A DNA stretch of 64,000 nucleotides from Gallionella sp. (GTDB lineage: Bacteria; Pseudomonadota; Gammaproteobacteria; Burkholderiales; Gallionellaceae): positions 1 through 64,000 of the forward strand of contig JAQTTV010000018.1 in assembly GCA_028710565.1 (NCBI GenBank), written 5' to 3'. The translations under genes and the position numbers were made by a program. A model generated the notes under the pieces. That model ran no database searches. It was not told where the DNA came from and saw nothing but the letters and a program-made list of their open reading frames with translations. Of this stretch, positions 30,001-40,598 are shown piece after piece (the stretch's first letter is position 1; each line of letters starts with the position of its first letter).

Positions 30001-31317
30001 TTGACATCGTCTGACTATTTTTACCTTTTACTGCTCATGATGGCCGTTCTTTTTGCGAAGGGCTTTATATCTGGAGGTGGAATTAGACCAACTTTTATCT
30101 ATTGTTTGGTCATGATGCTTTATCCAATTGTGACATTGGGAATGGATGTCTTGAAGTTGCATCTTCTCTATCCATGGGTAAAAACCTACGCTGATGTTGA
30201 TTATGTAAGATTTGCACAAATTAGCCTTGCGGCAATTGTTCCGCTTTATTTGTTGGCTTTTTTTAGCTCCAAGGGTCTTCAGAAGCTAGAGTGTATGCAA
30301 GTCAAATCCATTTTCCTAAATGGATTTGAGAGGCGATTCCTTATTTTCGTGTTCGTGATCTATTTTGCATATGCCGCCGTTAATGCGAAGCAGATACTTT
30401 TTGGTGGATATGCTGAGTTTCAAGCTGCGGGTGGTCATAAGTCTCTCGCTGCAATGGATTATTTGATCTTCTTTGCACTTCTGCTGCGCTTGCCCGTCAT
30501 AACGCTAGACTTTTCTAAAGCCGAGAAGGTGCTTATGTTGCTCTATTTCGGATTTAAGCTGGTATCAGGTGGACGTATGTTCATGGTTACTATTGGGATG
30601 GCCATGTTGTTGGTTTACATGGCCAAGCATAGACCGACACCACAGCATGTGAGAAAGATGCTGCTATTTTCACCTCTGGTTGCGGTACTCATGGGGTTGG
30701 CAGTGCTGTTTAGAGAGAAAAGTTCTAATTTTCTGATGGCAGGTTTTGGTTTAAGTCAGGAGTATATCAACTCAACAATGGGGGCATTAAAAGTTGCGCA
30801 CAACTCGGTCACGGGAGAGGGTGAGGAGCACTTAGATATGTTGCTTGATCCAATATTGAGCATGATTCCTTCTGTTGTGTATGAACGTTCCAATTTTGCT
30901 TACTTTTCTTACATTGAAGAGCGGTTTGGCGGGTGGCAGGGGTATAACCCAATTGGGGGATCCTATTTGCCGCATGAGGTGTTTTTGATATATCCAAACT
31001 TATTATTTGTTTTCGCGTATTTTACAGCGATGGCAGTTATACTTTATTTTGTGGAAAAGCAGCTTTTTTCTTCTTCGATCGTAAAAATGTCCTCTTTGGG
31101 GTTTTCGATCCGAATCGCATTGCTGTCCATTTTTTTAGTATTTTCTGTGCGACATTATTTTTATGTTCATGTAAAACATTTATTTATTTGCTTGGGGTTC
31201 ACATCAGCCTTTTATCTGTTTTCTGTTGCTTACACTGGGTTGCTAAAATTAAGTTTACGAGGAAATGCACGACTAAGAATAGAGATCAGACAAGTCGTAA
31301 TGGACAAAAATGAGTGA
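30001..31317 (+). CDS. Wzy-like O-antigen/EPS polymerase (polytopic membrane protein)
   Basis: Multiple hydrophobic segments; position between flippase/GT genes; probable TTG start with upstream AGGAAAGG. Confidence 0.7.
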   Translation: MTSSDYFYLLLLMMAVLFAKGFISGGGIRPTFIYCLVMMLYPIVTLGMDVLKLHLLYPWVKTYADVDYVRFAQISLAAIVPLYLLAFFSSKGLQKLECMQVKSIFLNGFERRFLIFVFVIYFAYAAVNAKQILFGGYAEFQAAGGHKSLAAMDYLIFFALLLRLPVITLDFSKAEKVLMLLYFGFKLVSGGRMFMVTIGMAMLLVYMAKHRPTPQHVRKMLLFSPLVAVLMGLAVLFREKSSNFLMAGFGLSQEYINSTMGALKVAHNSVTGEGEEHLDMLLDPILSMIPSVVYERSNFAYFSYIEERFGGWQGYNPIGGSYLPHEVFLIYPNLLFVFAYFTAMAVILYFVEKQLFSSSIVKMSSLGFSIRIALLSIFLVFSVRHYFYVHVKHLFICLGFTSAFYLFSVAYTGLLKLSLRGNARLRIEIRQVVMDKNE

Positions 31318-31337
31318 GATAAAATGGGTGCTATAGA

Positions 31338-32450
31338 GTGAAAATGTGTTTTGTTGCTCGTGACGATATGTTCACGAAGAGGGGGGGGGATACTATCCTA
31401 TGCGAACTATATGCAAATATGATGAAAGCCTCTGGTTGGGAAGTTGATTTCTGGGTTGATAAGAGACCATTTGTTGAAGCGGATTTTTATCATGCATTTA
31501 ATATTGATCGTCCATTGGAAATTTACCCTAAGTTAAAAAAAGCAGTATTGCAAAATAGAAAATTTGCAATTACATCTCTTCATCACCCGTGGGAGTGGGT
31601 CGAGAAGTTTCGAGTTGACGCCATTGGTGTTGAATCGTTGGGAAGAATGTTTTATTCGTCTCCTCTGGGGCGGAATACCCGACATGCTGAGTATTTTAAA
31701 GAGTTTATTCGTATGGGATTGACTCGCTCATTTGATAAGAGTGTTTTATGTGTTTCTTGGTTAGGTCGAGCTAAGTGGATAATTGATAACGCGAGTGGGA
31801 TTCTTTTACAATCTAATGCTGAAGAATCTTATATTGAAAAAGATTTTGGGGTAAGTGGCATCCACTCAAAATGCTTTGTTGTACCAAATCCCGCGATGGA
31901 ACAGGACGATTCAGTGATTAGTTTGGATTGTCATGAAACTGATATTCTTTTTGTAGGTAGAATTGAAGTCAGAAAAAATCCACTTTCGTTATTGCATGCT
32001 GCGATTGCTAGTAAACGAAGATTACGCTTAATTGGCAAGGCTAATCCCAATGAGAAGTCATATTTTCAATTGATTTTAAAGTTGGTGACAGAGAATGAGG
32101 GAATTGAGTTAATTCAAGGTGTTACTCGTGCAGAGTTGCAACAACATTATAGAAGAGCAAAACTTTTGGTTAATCCAAGTTATGTAGAAGTATCTCCTAT
32201 TGTTGATGTGGAGGGGTTGGCAAATAAATGTCCATTAGTAACCACGAAGTACGCTTTGCACCATGAGTTCCTGCCAAAAGGTGTTGGTATCTGCGATCCG
32301 TACTCTATCGACTCACTCGTTGATGTATTGCAAGGTAGCTATTCAGCTACCGCGCCAGCATGCGTCCCATCGGAGAGTGAATGTCAAAATAATTTGATCG
32401 TTATCTACAATCATCTTGTTTATGGCAAATCAATTAAGGATGTTGTATGA
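31338..32450 (+). CDS. glycosyltransferase family 4
   Basis: ETDILFVGRIEVRKNPLSLLHAAIASKRRLRLIGKANPNEKSYF...YVEVSPIVDVEGLA; GTG start; 9-G tract at codons 15-18. Confidence 0.88.
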   Translation: MKMCFVARDDMFTKRGGDTILCELYANMMKASGWEVDFWVDKRPFVEADFYHAFNIDRPLEIYPKLKKAVLQNRKFAITSLHHPWEWVEKFRVDAIGVESLGRMFYSSPLGRNTRHAEYFKEFIRMGLTRSFDKSVLCVSWLGRAKWIIDNASGILLQSNAEESYIEKDFGVSGIHSKCFVVPNPAMEQDDSVISLDCHETDILFVGRIEVRKNPLSLLHAAIASKRRLRLIGKANPNEKSYFQLILKLVTENEGIELIQGVTRAELQQHYRRAKLLVNPSYVEVSPIVDVEGLANKCPLVTTKYALHHEFLPKGVGICDPYSIDSLVDVLQGSYSATAPACVPSESECQNNLIVIYNHLVYGKSIKDVV

Positions 32451-33391
32451 GAGTTGCCCTATGTATTCCTACACTCAACGCTGGTAATTTTGCTTTGCAA
32501 ATGGTAACTGCGTTAAAGAAACAGCGTTTGCAGCCAGACGAAGTTATAATATTAGATTCGGAATCGAGTGATGGTACAGTAGAAGTGTATCGCGCTTTGA
32601 CTGACAAAGTTGTGCGCGTGAATCGTAAGGATTTTGATCACGGTGGTACAAGGAATCTTGCATTCAAGATGTCTTCTGCCGATATAATTATTTTTATGAC
32701 GCAAGATGCAATACCTGTTGATGTAACTGCCATACAAAACTTGGTTCAAGGTTTGGTGGATAATCCTCGTTGTGGCTTAGTCTATGGGCGGCAGATGGCA
32801 GATGCTAAGGCTGGTTACTTTGCTAGGCATGCGCGAACGTACAACTATCCTTCAGGAGAAGATGTCATCCTAAGAAGTATTGACGATGTGCCGCGACTCG
32901 GAATAAAGGCTGCATTTTGCTCCGATTCATTTGCAGCTTATCGACGTAAGGCGATGGAGGGCATTAATTATTTTGACGAAAACACATTGTTTGCTGAAGA
33001 TAGTATTGCAGCTGCCAAGCTTTTGAAAAATCAGTGGCAAGTGGCCTATGTTCCTCAAGCACGGGTTGTGCATTCCCATGATTATTCGCTAAAGCAGGAT
33101 TTTTGTCGCTATTTTGATGTAGGTGCTTTTCACAGTATGAACCAGTGGTATATGGATTTCTTGGGGAAAGCAGAGGGTGAGGGTATGAAGTTTGTACGCT
33201 CTGAATACGCTTATCTTAAACGTGAAAGTGTATCGATTCCTTTTCTAAGGGTTCTGATTCGAAATTTTACTAGATGGCTTGGGTATCGTGTAGGAAGAAG
33301 TTATACTTATGTACCGCTCAGCATTAAGTTAAAAATGTCTACTAATAAATCCTTTTGGTTGCGTTCCGATGAGCGCTGTTTAACAGAGTAA
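32447..33391 (+). CDS. glycosyltransferase family 2 (rhamnosyltransferase-like)
   Basis: MRVALCIPTLNAGNFALQMVTALKKQRLQPDEVIILDSESSDGTVEV, FDHGGTRNLAF. Confidence 0.92.
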   Translation: MRVALCIPTLNAGNFALQMVTALKKQRLQPDEVIILDSESSDGTVEVYRALTDKVVRVNRKDFDHGGTRNLAFKMSSADIIIFMTQDAIPVDVTAIQNLVQGLVDNPRCGLVYGRQMADAKAGYFARHARTYNYPSGEDVILRSIDDVPRLGIKAAFCSDSFAAYRRKAMEGINYFDENTLFAEDSIAAAKLLKNQWQVAYVPQARVVHSHDYSLKQDFCRYFDVGAFHSMNQWYMDFLGKAEGEGMKFVRSEYAYLKRESVSIPFLRVLIRNFTRWLGYRVGRSYTYVPLSIKLKMSTNKSFWLRSDERCLTE

Positions 33392-33403
33392 TTGGGAGGG
33401 GAG

Positions 33404-34336
33404 ATGATAGTTCTAGTGCTGGGGGGAAGTGGATTCCTGGGTTCCTATGTGGTGGATGAGTTGTATGCGGCGGGTCACAACATAATTTCGTTGGATAGAA
33501 CCCCTGAGCGATTTAGGGCGCAACATAGAAACGTAGAATTTATTCAAGCTGATTTTGGTAATCGAGGTGAGTTGGAGCAAGTTTTGAAACGTGGGGTGGA
33601 TATTGTTGTTCATTTGATTTCGAGTACCGTCCCCCAAACCTCGAATGATGATCCAATTTTTGATGTCCAATCAAACCTAATTGAATCGATCGCGTTGTTT
33701 GAGATGTGTGTCAAATATGCTGTTAAGAAAGTCATCTATGTATCATCTGGAGGCACTGTTTATGGAATTCCCAAGCTGATGCCGATTGCTGAGGATCATG
33801 CTACGCTCCCAATGTGTTCATATGGAATTTCAAAATTAGCGATTGAGCACTATCTTCACCTGTTCCATGTCTTGCATGGCTTAAAGTACACTGTACTTCG
33901 ACTTTCCAATCCATATGGTGCGCGGCAAGACCCTCGTGGTAAGCAGGGTGCCGTGACAGTATTTATGAATAAATTATTGAAGGGCGAAGAAATATCGGTA
34001 TGGGGGGATGGTTCCGTTGTTAGGGATTATATTTATGCGTCAGATTTCGCGCGCGCTTGCGTAGCAGTGATAGATTCGGACTCAGTGGGGGTTTACAACG
34101 TTGGTAGTGGTGTAGGTACGAGCATCAATGAGCTGCTCTCCGTGTTGCAAGAAGCGACTGGTGTGCAGGCTAAAGTGAACTACTCGCCAGGTCGAGGATT
34201 TGATGTGCCTGCACTCTATTTAGATTGTTCCAGAATCAAACTTGAGTATGACTGGCAACCGCAGATTAACTTTATTGATGGGTTAGTTGAAACAAGTGTG
34301 TGGATGCGAGCGCATCTTAGGTCGGGGTGCTTTTAA
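33404..34336 (+). CDS. NAD-dependent epimerase/dehydratase (GalE-like)
   Basis: MIVLVLGGSGFLGSYVVDEL, SSGGTVYG, YGISKLAIEHYL. Confidence 0.92.
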   Translation: MIVLVLGGSGFLGSYVVDELYAAGHNIISLDRTPERFRAQHRNVEFIQADFGNRGELEQVLKRGVDIVVHLISSTVPQTSNDDPIFDVQSNLIESIALFEMCVKYAVKKVIYVSSGGTVYGIPKLMPIAEDHATLPMCSYGISKLAIEHYLHLFHVLHGLKYTVLRLSNPYGARQDPRGKQGAVTVFMNKLLKGEEISVWGDGSVVRDYIYASDFARACVAVIDSDSVGVYNVGSGVGTSINELLSVLQEATGVQAKVNYSPGRGFDVPALYLDCSRIKLEYDWQPQINFIDGLVETSVWMRAHLRSGCF

Positions 34337-34359
34337 TTGGTTTCAATTGCGATTTACAA

Positions 34360-34998
34360 ATGATTAAAAAAAATAATACGAACACAAATTGGGGATATTT
34401 AATCTCAAAGCGAATGCTAGATCTGATTTTTGGTATACCTCTTCTCTTGATAGCAGCTCCTATTTTTCTTATTGCGGCATTGATAATTAGATTGGACTCA
34501 CCTGGGAATCCTTTCTTTGTACAGAAAAGAATTGGATTGCGTGGTAAACCCTTTTGGATAATTAAGCTTAGAGGGATGTATGTAGACGCGAAGGAACGCT
34601 TTCCTGAGTTGTATGATTATTCAGGACATGGCGGTTTGAATTTTCATTTTCATTATGAGGATGATCCTCGGGTTACGCGCATTGGTCGATATACTAGACG
34701 AACAAGCATTGATGAGATGCCAAATTTTATCAATGTGGTTTTAGGGGATATGTCATTAGTAGGTCCCCGTCCTGAAGTGCCTGATGTGATGGAGCTCTAC
34801 GGTCGGTATGCTGAAGAATACCTTTCCGTAAAGCCTGGAATTACTTGTTTATCAAAGTGCTCTGGACGGGACTCGTTGACTAAAGAGGAAACTATCCAGA
34901 TGGATCTGGGTTATATTCAAAGTAGATCATTTCTGCTGGACGTTAAAATATTATGGTGGACGTTCGTTGGAGTAGTCTTGCGTCGAGATGTGCATTGA
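34360..34998 (+). CDS. initiating sugar transferase (bacterial sugar transferase family)
   Basis: YLISKRMLDLIFGIPLLLIAAPIFLIAALIIRLDSPGNPFFVQKRIGLRGKPFWIIKLRGM, RRTSIDEMPNFINVVLGDMSLVGPRPEVP. Confidence 0.95.
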   Translation: MIKKNNTNTNWGYLISKRMLDLIFGIPLLLIAAPIFLIAALIIRLDSPGNPFFVQKRIGLRGKPFWIIKLRGMYVDAKERFPELYDYSGHGGLNFHFHYEDDPRVTRIGRYTRRTSIDEMPNFINVVLGDMSLVGPRPEVPDVMELYGRYAEEYLSVKPGITCLSKCSGRDSLTKEETIQMDLGYIQSRSFLLDVKILWWTFVGVVLRRDVH

Positions 34999-35094
34999 TT
35001 GTTTTTTCATCTCCAAATCCATCATTCCAACGGGTTAAGCTCCAATATTTAGTCATTTTATTAATTAATATCTTTATAGAAATATTTTTTATCC

Positions 35095-36162
35095 ATGAAA
35101 ACTATTCTCATCACAGGCGGAGCTGGGTTTATCGGCTCGGCTGTCGTTCGTCAGTTTATTCAAGACACCACACATCAAGTTGTTAATGTTGATAAATTAA
35201 CCTACGCGGGTAATTTGGCCTCTTTGGCAACTATTTCTGACAATCCACGTTATCACTTTGAACAAGTGGATATATGCGACGCAGCGGAAGTTGCTCGCGT
35301 GTTTGCACAACATAAACCTGATGCGGTGATGCATTTGGCGGCAGAATCGCATGTGGATCGTTCGATTACTGGACCCGCAGCATTTATTCAAACCAATATT
35401 GTGGGCACCTATACCCTGTTGGAAGCTGCACGTCAGTACTGGAATGGATTGGATGCTGAACGTAAAGCGGCATTTCGCTTCCATCACATTTCTACGGATG
35501 AAGTGTATGGTACATTGGGCGATGAAGGTTTCTTTACCGAAGAAACTGCTTATCAACCTAATTCACCCTATTCAGCCAGCAAGGCTTCTTCTGACCATTT
35601 GGTGCGTGCTTGGCATCATACCTATGGCTTCCCCGTGGTGACCACCAATTGCTCGAACAACTACGGCTCACACCATTTTCCTGAAAAACTAATTCCATTG
35701 GTTATTTTGAATGCTGTGGCGGGTAAGCCGCTGCCTATTTATGGTAAAGGCGATAATGTGCGTGATTGGTTATATGTCGATGATCACGCACGTGCATTGC
35801 GTTTGGTGTTAGAACGTGGGCAATTGGGGGAAACCTACAATATAGGCGGTTGGAATGAAAAAACAAATTTGGAAGTGGTGCAAGCCATTTGCACGATTTT
35901 GGATGAGTTACATCCACAAGGCGCACCTCATGCGCAATTGATTACCTATGTGCAAGATCGCCCTGGTCATGACCAGCGCTACGCGATTGATGCCAGTAAA
36001 ATTGAGCGTGACTTAGGCTGGAAGCCGCAAGAAACCTTTGAAACAGGGCTGCGCAAAACAGTTGAATGGTATTTGTTGAATACCGAATGGGTGAATGGTG
36101 TCCTCAGCGGTGAATATCAACATTGGGTGCAACAAAACTATAACGCACGAGGTGCAATATGA
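35095..36162 (+). CDS. rfbB: dTDP-glucose 4,6-dehydratase
   Basis: [56 protein letters not shown]. Confidence 0.98.
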   Translation: MKTILITGGAGFIGSAVVRQFIQDTTHQVVNVDKLTYAGNLASLATISDNPRYHFEQVDICDAAEVARVFAQHKPDAVMHLAAESHVDRSITGPAAFIQTNIVGTYTLLEAARQYWNGLDAERKAAFRFHHISTDEVYGTLGDEGFFTEETAYQPNSPYSASKASSDHLVRAWHHTYGFPVVTTNCSNNYGSHHFPEKLIPLVILNAVAGKPLPIYGKGDNVRDWLYVDDHARALRLVLERGQLGETYNIGGWNEKTNLEVVQAICTILDELHPQGAPHAQLITYVQDRPGHDQRYAIDASKIERDLGWKPQETFETGLRKTVEWYLLNTEWVNGVLSGEYQHWVQQNYNARGAI

Positions 36163-37037
36163 AGGGCATTATTTTAGCGGGTGGTTCTGGCACGCGGTTG
36201 TATCCCGTCACACAAGCAGTGTCTAAGCAGCTTTTACCTGTTTACGACAAACCGATGATTTATTATCCATTGACCACGCTGATGTTGGCGGGGATACGTG
36301 ACATTTTGGTAATTTCCACGCCACAAGATACGCCACGCTTTGAACAATTATTGGGTGACGGTTCGCAATGGGGCATAAAGCTGTCTTATGCGGTGCAACC
36401 TTCGCCCGATGGTTTGGCGCAAGCTTTTATCATTGGAGAGGAATTTATTGGTGATGACTCCTGTGCGTTAGTGTTGGGAGACAACATTTTTTACGGTCAT
36501 GGATTCGAGACTATATTGAAGAGTGCAGCTTCAAAGCCAAATGGTGGGACAGTGTTTGCTTATCACGTACACGATCCAGAACGCTACGGTGTTGTTGAAT
36601 TTAATGCGGCAGGACAAGCGATGAGTTTAGAAGAGAAGCCAGTTGAGCCGAAATCTAACTACGCCGTTACTGGATTGTATTTTTATGATAATCAGGTAGT
36701 TGAGATAGCTAAATCCATTCAACCATCTGAACGAGGCGAATTGGAAATTACGACTGTAAACCAAATCTATTTAGAGAGGGCGCAGTTGGACGTGCAAGTA
36801 ATGGGACGAGGTTATGCTTGGCTAGATACGGGTACACACGAATCATTGCTTGAAGCTTCATTATTTATTGAAACACTAGAAAAACGTCAAGGATTGAAAA
36901 TTGCTTGCCCTGAGGAAATTGCCTATAACAGTGGCTACATCACCACACAACAATTGGAAAAGCTAATTGTTCCACTTGCGAAAAATGGCTACGGACAATA
37001 TCTGAAACGTATCTTGAAAGAAACATTGCGAAAATGA
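36159..37037 (+). CDS. rfbA: glucose-1-phosphate thymidylyltransferase
   Basis: [46 protein letters not shown]. Confidence 0.98.
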   Translation: MKGIILAGGSGTRLYPVTQAVSKQLLPVYDKPMIYYPLTTLMLAGIRDILVISTPQDTPRFEQLLGDGSQWGIKLSYAVQPSPDGLAQAFIIGEEFIGDDSCALVLGDNIFYGHGFETILKSAASKPNGGTVFAYHVHDPERYGVVEFNAAGQAMSLEEKPVEPKSNYAVTGLYFYDNQVVEIAKSIQPSERGELEITTVNQIYLERAQLDVQVMGRGYAWLDTGTHESLLEASLFIETLEKRQGLKIACPEEIAYNSGYITTQQLEKLIVPLAKNGYGQYLKRILKETLRK

Positions 37038-37579
37038 AACTCGTTGTCACCGCCATACCTGATTTGCTTATCATTGAACCCACGGTTTATGGTGATGATC
37101 GCGGTTTTTTTTATGAAAGTTTTAATCAAAAACAATTTGCCGACTTGACAGGTGTAAGTGCTGATTTTGTACAGGACAATCATTCAAAATCAGCTCACGG
37201 TGTTCTACGTGGCTTACATTATCAAATTCAACATCCTCAAGGTAAGTTGGTGCGTGCCACGCAAGGACGCGTTTTCGATGTTGCTGTCGATATTCGTAAA
37301 AGTTCATCAACGTTCGGACATCATGTGGGTGTGGAATTATCTGCCGAAAACAAGCGTATGCTCTGGATACCACCAGGTTTTGCTCATGGCTTTGTTGTTC
37401 TATCCGAAACCGCAGAATTTCTTTATAAAACGACGGATTATTGGTATCCCGCCCACGAGCGTAGCATTTTGTGGAACGATCCTGCATTAGCAATTGATTG
37501 GAAGCTAGATTGCACACCGCAATTATCTGGTAAAGATCAGCAAGGGAAGTTGCTAGCGGATGCGGAGTGTTTTGCATAA
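37034..37579 (+). CDS. rfbC: dTDP-4-dehydrorhamnose 3,5-epimerase
   Basis: [44 protein letters not shown]. Confidence 0.98.
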   Translation: MKLVVTAIPDLLIIEPTVYGDDRGFFYESFNQKQFADLTGVSADFVQDNHSKSAHGVLRGLHYQIQHPQGKLVRATQGRVFDVAVDIRKSSSTFGHHVGVELSAENKRMLWIPPGFAHGFVVLSETAEFLYKTTDYWYPAHERSILWNDPALAIDWKLDCTPQLSGKDQQGKLLADAECFA

Positions 37580-38472
37580 TGCGCCCAAAAATTCTGATTC
37601 TTGGTAAGAATGGACAAGTGGGCTGGGAGTTGCAGCGCAGCATGGCCTTGTGTGGTGACGTAGTAGCCTTGGGCAGAGAGCAGGCTAATTTGTTGGATAC
37701 TCAGTCGTTATTGGTATGGATACAACAAAATCGCCCGAATTTGATCGTCAATGCAGCGGCTTATACTGCGGTCGATAAGGCAGAAGTAGAGGAGAGTATT
37801 GCTCATCAAATCAATGCGCTGGCTGTTGGTGAAATTGCAACTGCAGCGCAGGAAGTGGGCGCACTATTTATTCATTACTCCACTGATTACGTATTTGATG
37901 GCGGTGCAACGACTCCTTATTTAGAAACAGATGCGCCTTGCCCTTTGAATGCTTACGGACGTTCAAAACTTGCTGGAGAGTTGGCAATTCAAGCAGTCGA
38001 TGGTGATTATTTGATTTTGCGCACCACGTGGGTATATGCAACACGGGGTCAAAATTTTATGAAGACGATGTTGCGCTTAGCCAAAGAGCGCGACTCTTTG
38101 CGTATCGTCGGCGATCAAATCGGCGCACCAACTTGGGCGCGTTTTATTGCTGAAGCCACTGCAGATATGGCGGTGAAAGCCCTATCAAAACGTGATCAAT
38201 CCAAATTCCTATCTGGTATTTATAACTTATCGGCAGCAGGTGAAACGAGTTGGCACGGTTTTGCCAGTTTGATTATCGATTACGCGAAAAAGCATGATAA
38301 CCTTATTAAAACAACTGAAGTATCCCCAATTGATACATGTGAATATCCACTCCCTGCAAAACGTCCATTGAACTCACGCTTGTCAGGCGATAAATTAAAT
38401 AGAGATTACGGTATTATCCTGCCAGCATGGGATGTGGCGGCAGAATTGTGTTTGGCAGATATATTACACTAG
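37579..38472 (+). CDS. rfbD: dTDP-4-dehydrorhamnose reductase
   Basis: KILILGKNGQVGWELQRSMALCGDVVALGR, STDYVFDGGATTPYLETDAPCPLNAYGRSKLAGE. Confidence 0.97.
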   Translation: MRPKILILGKNGQVGWELQRSMALCGDVVALGREQANLLDTQSLLVWIQQNRPNLIVNAAAYTAVDKAEVEESIAHQINALAVGEIATAAQEVGALFIHYSTDYVFDGGATTPYLETDAPCPLNAYGRSKLAGELAIQAVDGDYLILRTTWVYATRGQNFMKTMLRLAKERDSLRIVGDQIGAPTWARFIAEATADMAVKALSKRDQSKFLSGIYNLSAAGETSWHGFASLIIDYAKKHDNLIKTTEVSPIDTCEYPLPAKRPLNSRLSGDKLNRDYGIILPAWDVAAELCLADILH

Positions 38473-38524
38473 ACAGCTTAATTTTGATTTGCGCTTTCAT
38501 CATCAATAACCAACTTAGAGCTTA

Positions 38525-39229
38525 ATGAAGCCCGTAGCTATTTTTCGTCACCTCGCCCATGAAGGGGCAGGTTATTTCGCTGAATTTTTGTATGAACATA
38601 AAATCCCCTTCCAGCTAATCGCCATAGATGCTGGCGATGCGATACCTGATATAGCATCAGCATATTCTGGTTTGGTATTTATGGGGGGGAATATGAGCGT
38701 TAATGATGATCTGCCTTGGATTGAGCGTGAATTGTCCTTGATTCGAGATGCCGTATCGAAGGACATTCCAGTGCTGGGGCATTGTTTGGGTGGGCAGCTG
38801 ATTGCGAAAGCCTTGGGCGGGTCGGTTTCGGAAAATTCGGTTAAAGAGATCGGTTGGGGGGCAGTTCGAGTAGCGGATGATGTTGTTGCGCGCCACTGGT
38901 TTGGAGACGTGAAAGCCTTTATGGCTTTTCACTGGCATGGTGAAACCTTTAGTTTGCCTGCAGGGGCGACACATCTGCTGTCCAGTGAATTCTGTGCTAA
39001 CCAAGCCTATGTCATTGGTAAGCACTTTGGTTTGCAATGTCACATTGAAATGACTGAGGAAATGATTGATACATGGTGCGAGTTAGGCGCGATGGAGCTA
39101 TATGGAGCACGATATAGTCCAGCTGTTCAAACAGCCACCATGATTCGAAGGCAAATGTTTGAAAATTTGTTAACATTGCGCAGCGTTGCGGCAAAAGTTT
39201 ATTCTGCATGGTTGCAAGGTGTGGTTTAG
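38525..39229 (+). CDS. class I glutamine amidotransferase-like protein
   Basis: GLVFMGGNMSVNDDLPWIERE, VPVLGHCLGGQLIAKALGG-type nucleophile elbow, FHWHGETFSLPAGA. Confidence 0.9.
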   Translation: MKPVAIFRHLAHEGAGYFAEFLYEHKIPFQLIAIDAGDAIPDIASAYSGLVFMGGNMSVNDDLPWIERELSLIRDAVSKDIPVLGHCLGGQLIAKALGGSVSENSVKEIGWGAVRVADDVVARHWFGDVKAFMAFHWHGETFSLPAGATHLLSSEFCANQAYVIGKHFGLQCHIEMTEEMIDTWCELGAMELYGARYSPAVQTATMIRRQMFENLLTLRSVAAKVYSAWLQGVV

Positions 39230-39379
39230 ATGTTTAATTTCCTTGGGTAGAGTGTTGTTTTTTTGTCTATTTGCAGTTTATCTCATTGTAGTAAGCCTGA
39301 ATTCAGATAGAATGCCGTGCAAGTTTTGAGCTGCTGTTATGTTTTAACTTTTTTATAAAAATCAATTTTGGAGAAAAAA

Positions 39380-40483
39380 ATGAAGAAAAGTACGATGAGT
39401 GTTGCAATTGCTGTGGCATTGTTCAGTATGACCGCAGCCCATGCGAGTGAATTTGATGGTTTGTTTATTGGTGGTAAAGTTGGGGTGAATAACTCTAACA
39501 TCACAGGTTCACCTGCTGCAGCAAGCAAGAATTCAAGCACCTTCGGTTTTGAAGAAGGCTACAACTGGGACATGGGCGGGTTCTTGTTGGGTGCGGATTT
39601 TTTCGTTGACTTGAATCAAAAAACGACACACGTGATGTCGAATCCAGCAGGTTCACAAGGTAATTATGGAAGTTCAGCCATGGGGTTGGATCTGAAATTA
39701 GGTTTGCCAACTGGAAGCTGGATGCCTTACGCGAAGGTTGGTTTGGATCGAACAACTGGTACTATGGCTTACCCAAATGCTTCCTTTAAATATACTAATC
39801 ACTTGCACTTAGGTTTGGGTTTGGAGTATAAATTTGCACCAAACTGGAGCGTAACTGGTGAATACACTCGTACAGGCAGCAAAGCAAATGCAGCGACACT
39901 TAATAATGATAATTTCACAATTGGTTTGAATTATTACTTTGGTACTCCGCCTGCTGCTGTAGTGGCTGCGCCAGTTGTTGCGCCAGTAGTTCATAAACCA
40001 GCTCCAGCACCAGCTTATGTTGCACCTGTTGTCCAAAAGCCTGCACCAGCACCAGTTGTTGCACCAGCCCCAGTCGTGAAAAAGGAAGAAGTGAAGATGA
40101 AAACGATCTTCACTGACAAACCTGTCACGATCGAAGGTGCGAGTTTTGCGACTGGTTCAGCTAAATTGAAGCCAACTGCAAATGCTAAAGTGGCTCCAGT
40201 AGTGGATTTCGCAAAACAAAATCCAGATGCTCAATTCACAGTTACAGGTTATACCGACAACGTTGGCTCAGCCAAACTGAACAAAAAGTTGTCTGAAAAA
40301 CGTGCGAATGCCGTTAAAGCTTTGTTGGTTAAAAAGGGTGTTGATGCAAAACGCCTGACTGCAGCTGGTAAAGGTATGGAAAATCCAGTTGGCGACAATA
40401 AAACCAAGGCTGGTCGTGCTTTGAACCGTCGTGTTGAAGTGAACTACGTAGAAAAAGAAGCAAAACAAGTGATTGCAAAATAA
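39380..40483 (+). CDS. OmpA-family outer membrane protein (beta-barrel, Pro/Ala linker, OmpA C-terminal domain)
   Basis: Signal peptide; barrel ending in YYF; PAPAPAYVAPVVQKPAPAPVVAPAPVV linker; VTGYTDNVGSAKLNKKLSEKRANAVKALLVKKGV. Confidence 0.93.
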   Translation: MKKSTMSVAIAVALFSMTAAHASEFDGLFIGGKVGVNNSNITGSPAAASKNSSTFGFEEGYNWDMGGFLLGADFFVDLNQKTTHVMSNPAGSQGNYGSSAMGLDLKLGLPTGSWMPYAKVGLDRTTGTMAYPNASFKYTNHLHLGLGLEYKFAPNWSVTGEYTRTGSKANAATLNNDNFTIGLNYYFGTPPAAVVAAPVVAPVVHKPAPAPAYVAPVVQKPAPAPVVAPAPVVKKEEVKMKTIFTDKPVTIEGASFATGSAKLKPTANAKVAPVVDFAKQNPDAQFTVTGYTDNVGSAKLNKKLSEKRANAVKALLVKKGVDAKRLTAAGKGMENPVGDNKTKAGRALNRRVEVNYVEKEAKQVIAK

Positions 40484-40508
40484 GTACTTAATCATTTTTT
40501 TGTAGCGA

Positions 40509-40537
40509 AAGCGGGCTGGAAACAGCCCGCTTTTTTT
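40509..40537 (+). terminator. Rho-independent terminator after the OmpA-family gene
   Basis: aagcgggctg-gaaa-cagcccgcttttttt. Confidence 0.9.
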
Positions 40538-40598
40538 GTTACACATGTTCGATAAGTGGCGAGGTAAAATGCCAGTCCTTGTTCAATTTTTCTTTGCT

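Noticed and set aside
39960-40080. Repetitive PAPAPA/VVAP-coding stretch in the OmpA-family gene as a novel repeat
   Set aside because: Ordinary low-complexity Pro/Ala linker between barrel and peptidoglycan-binding domain.
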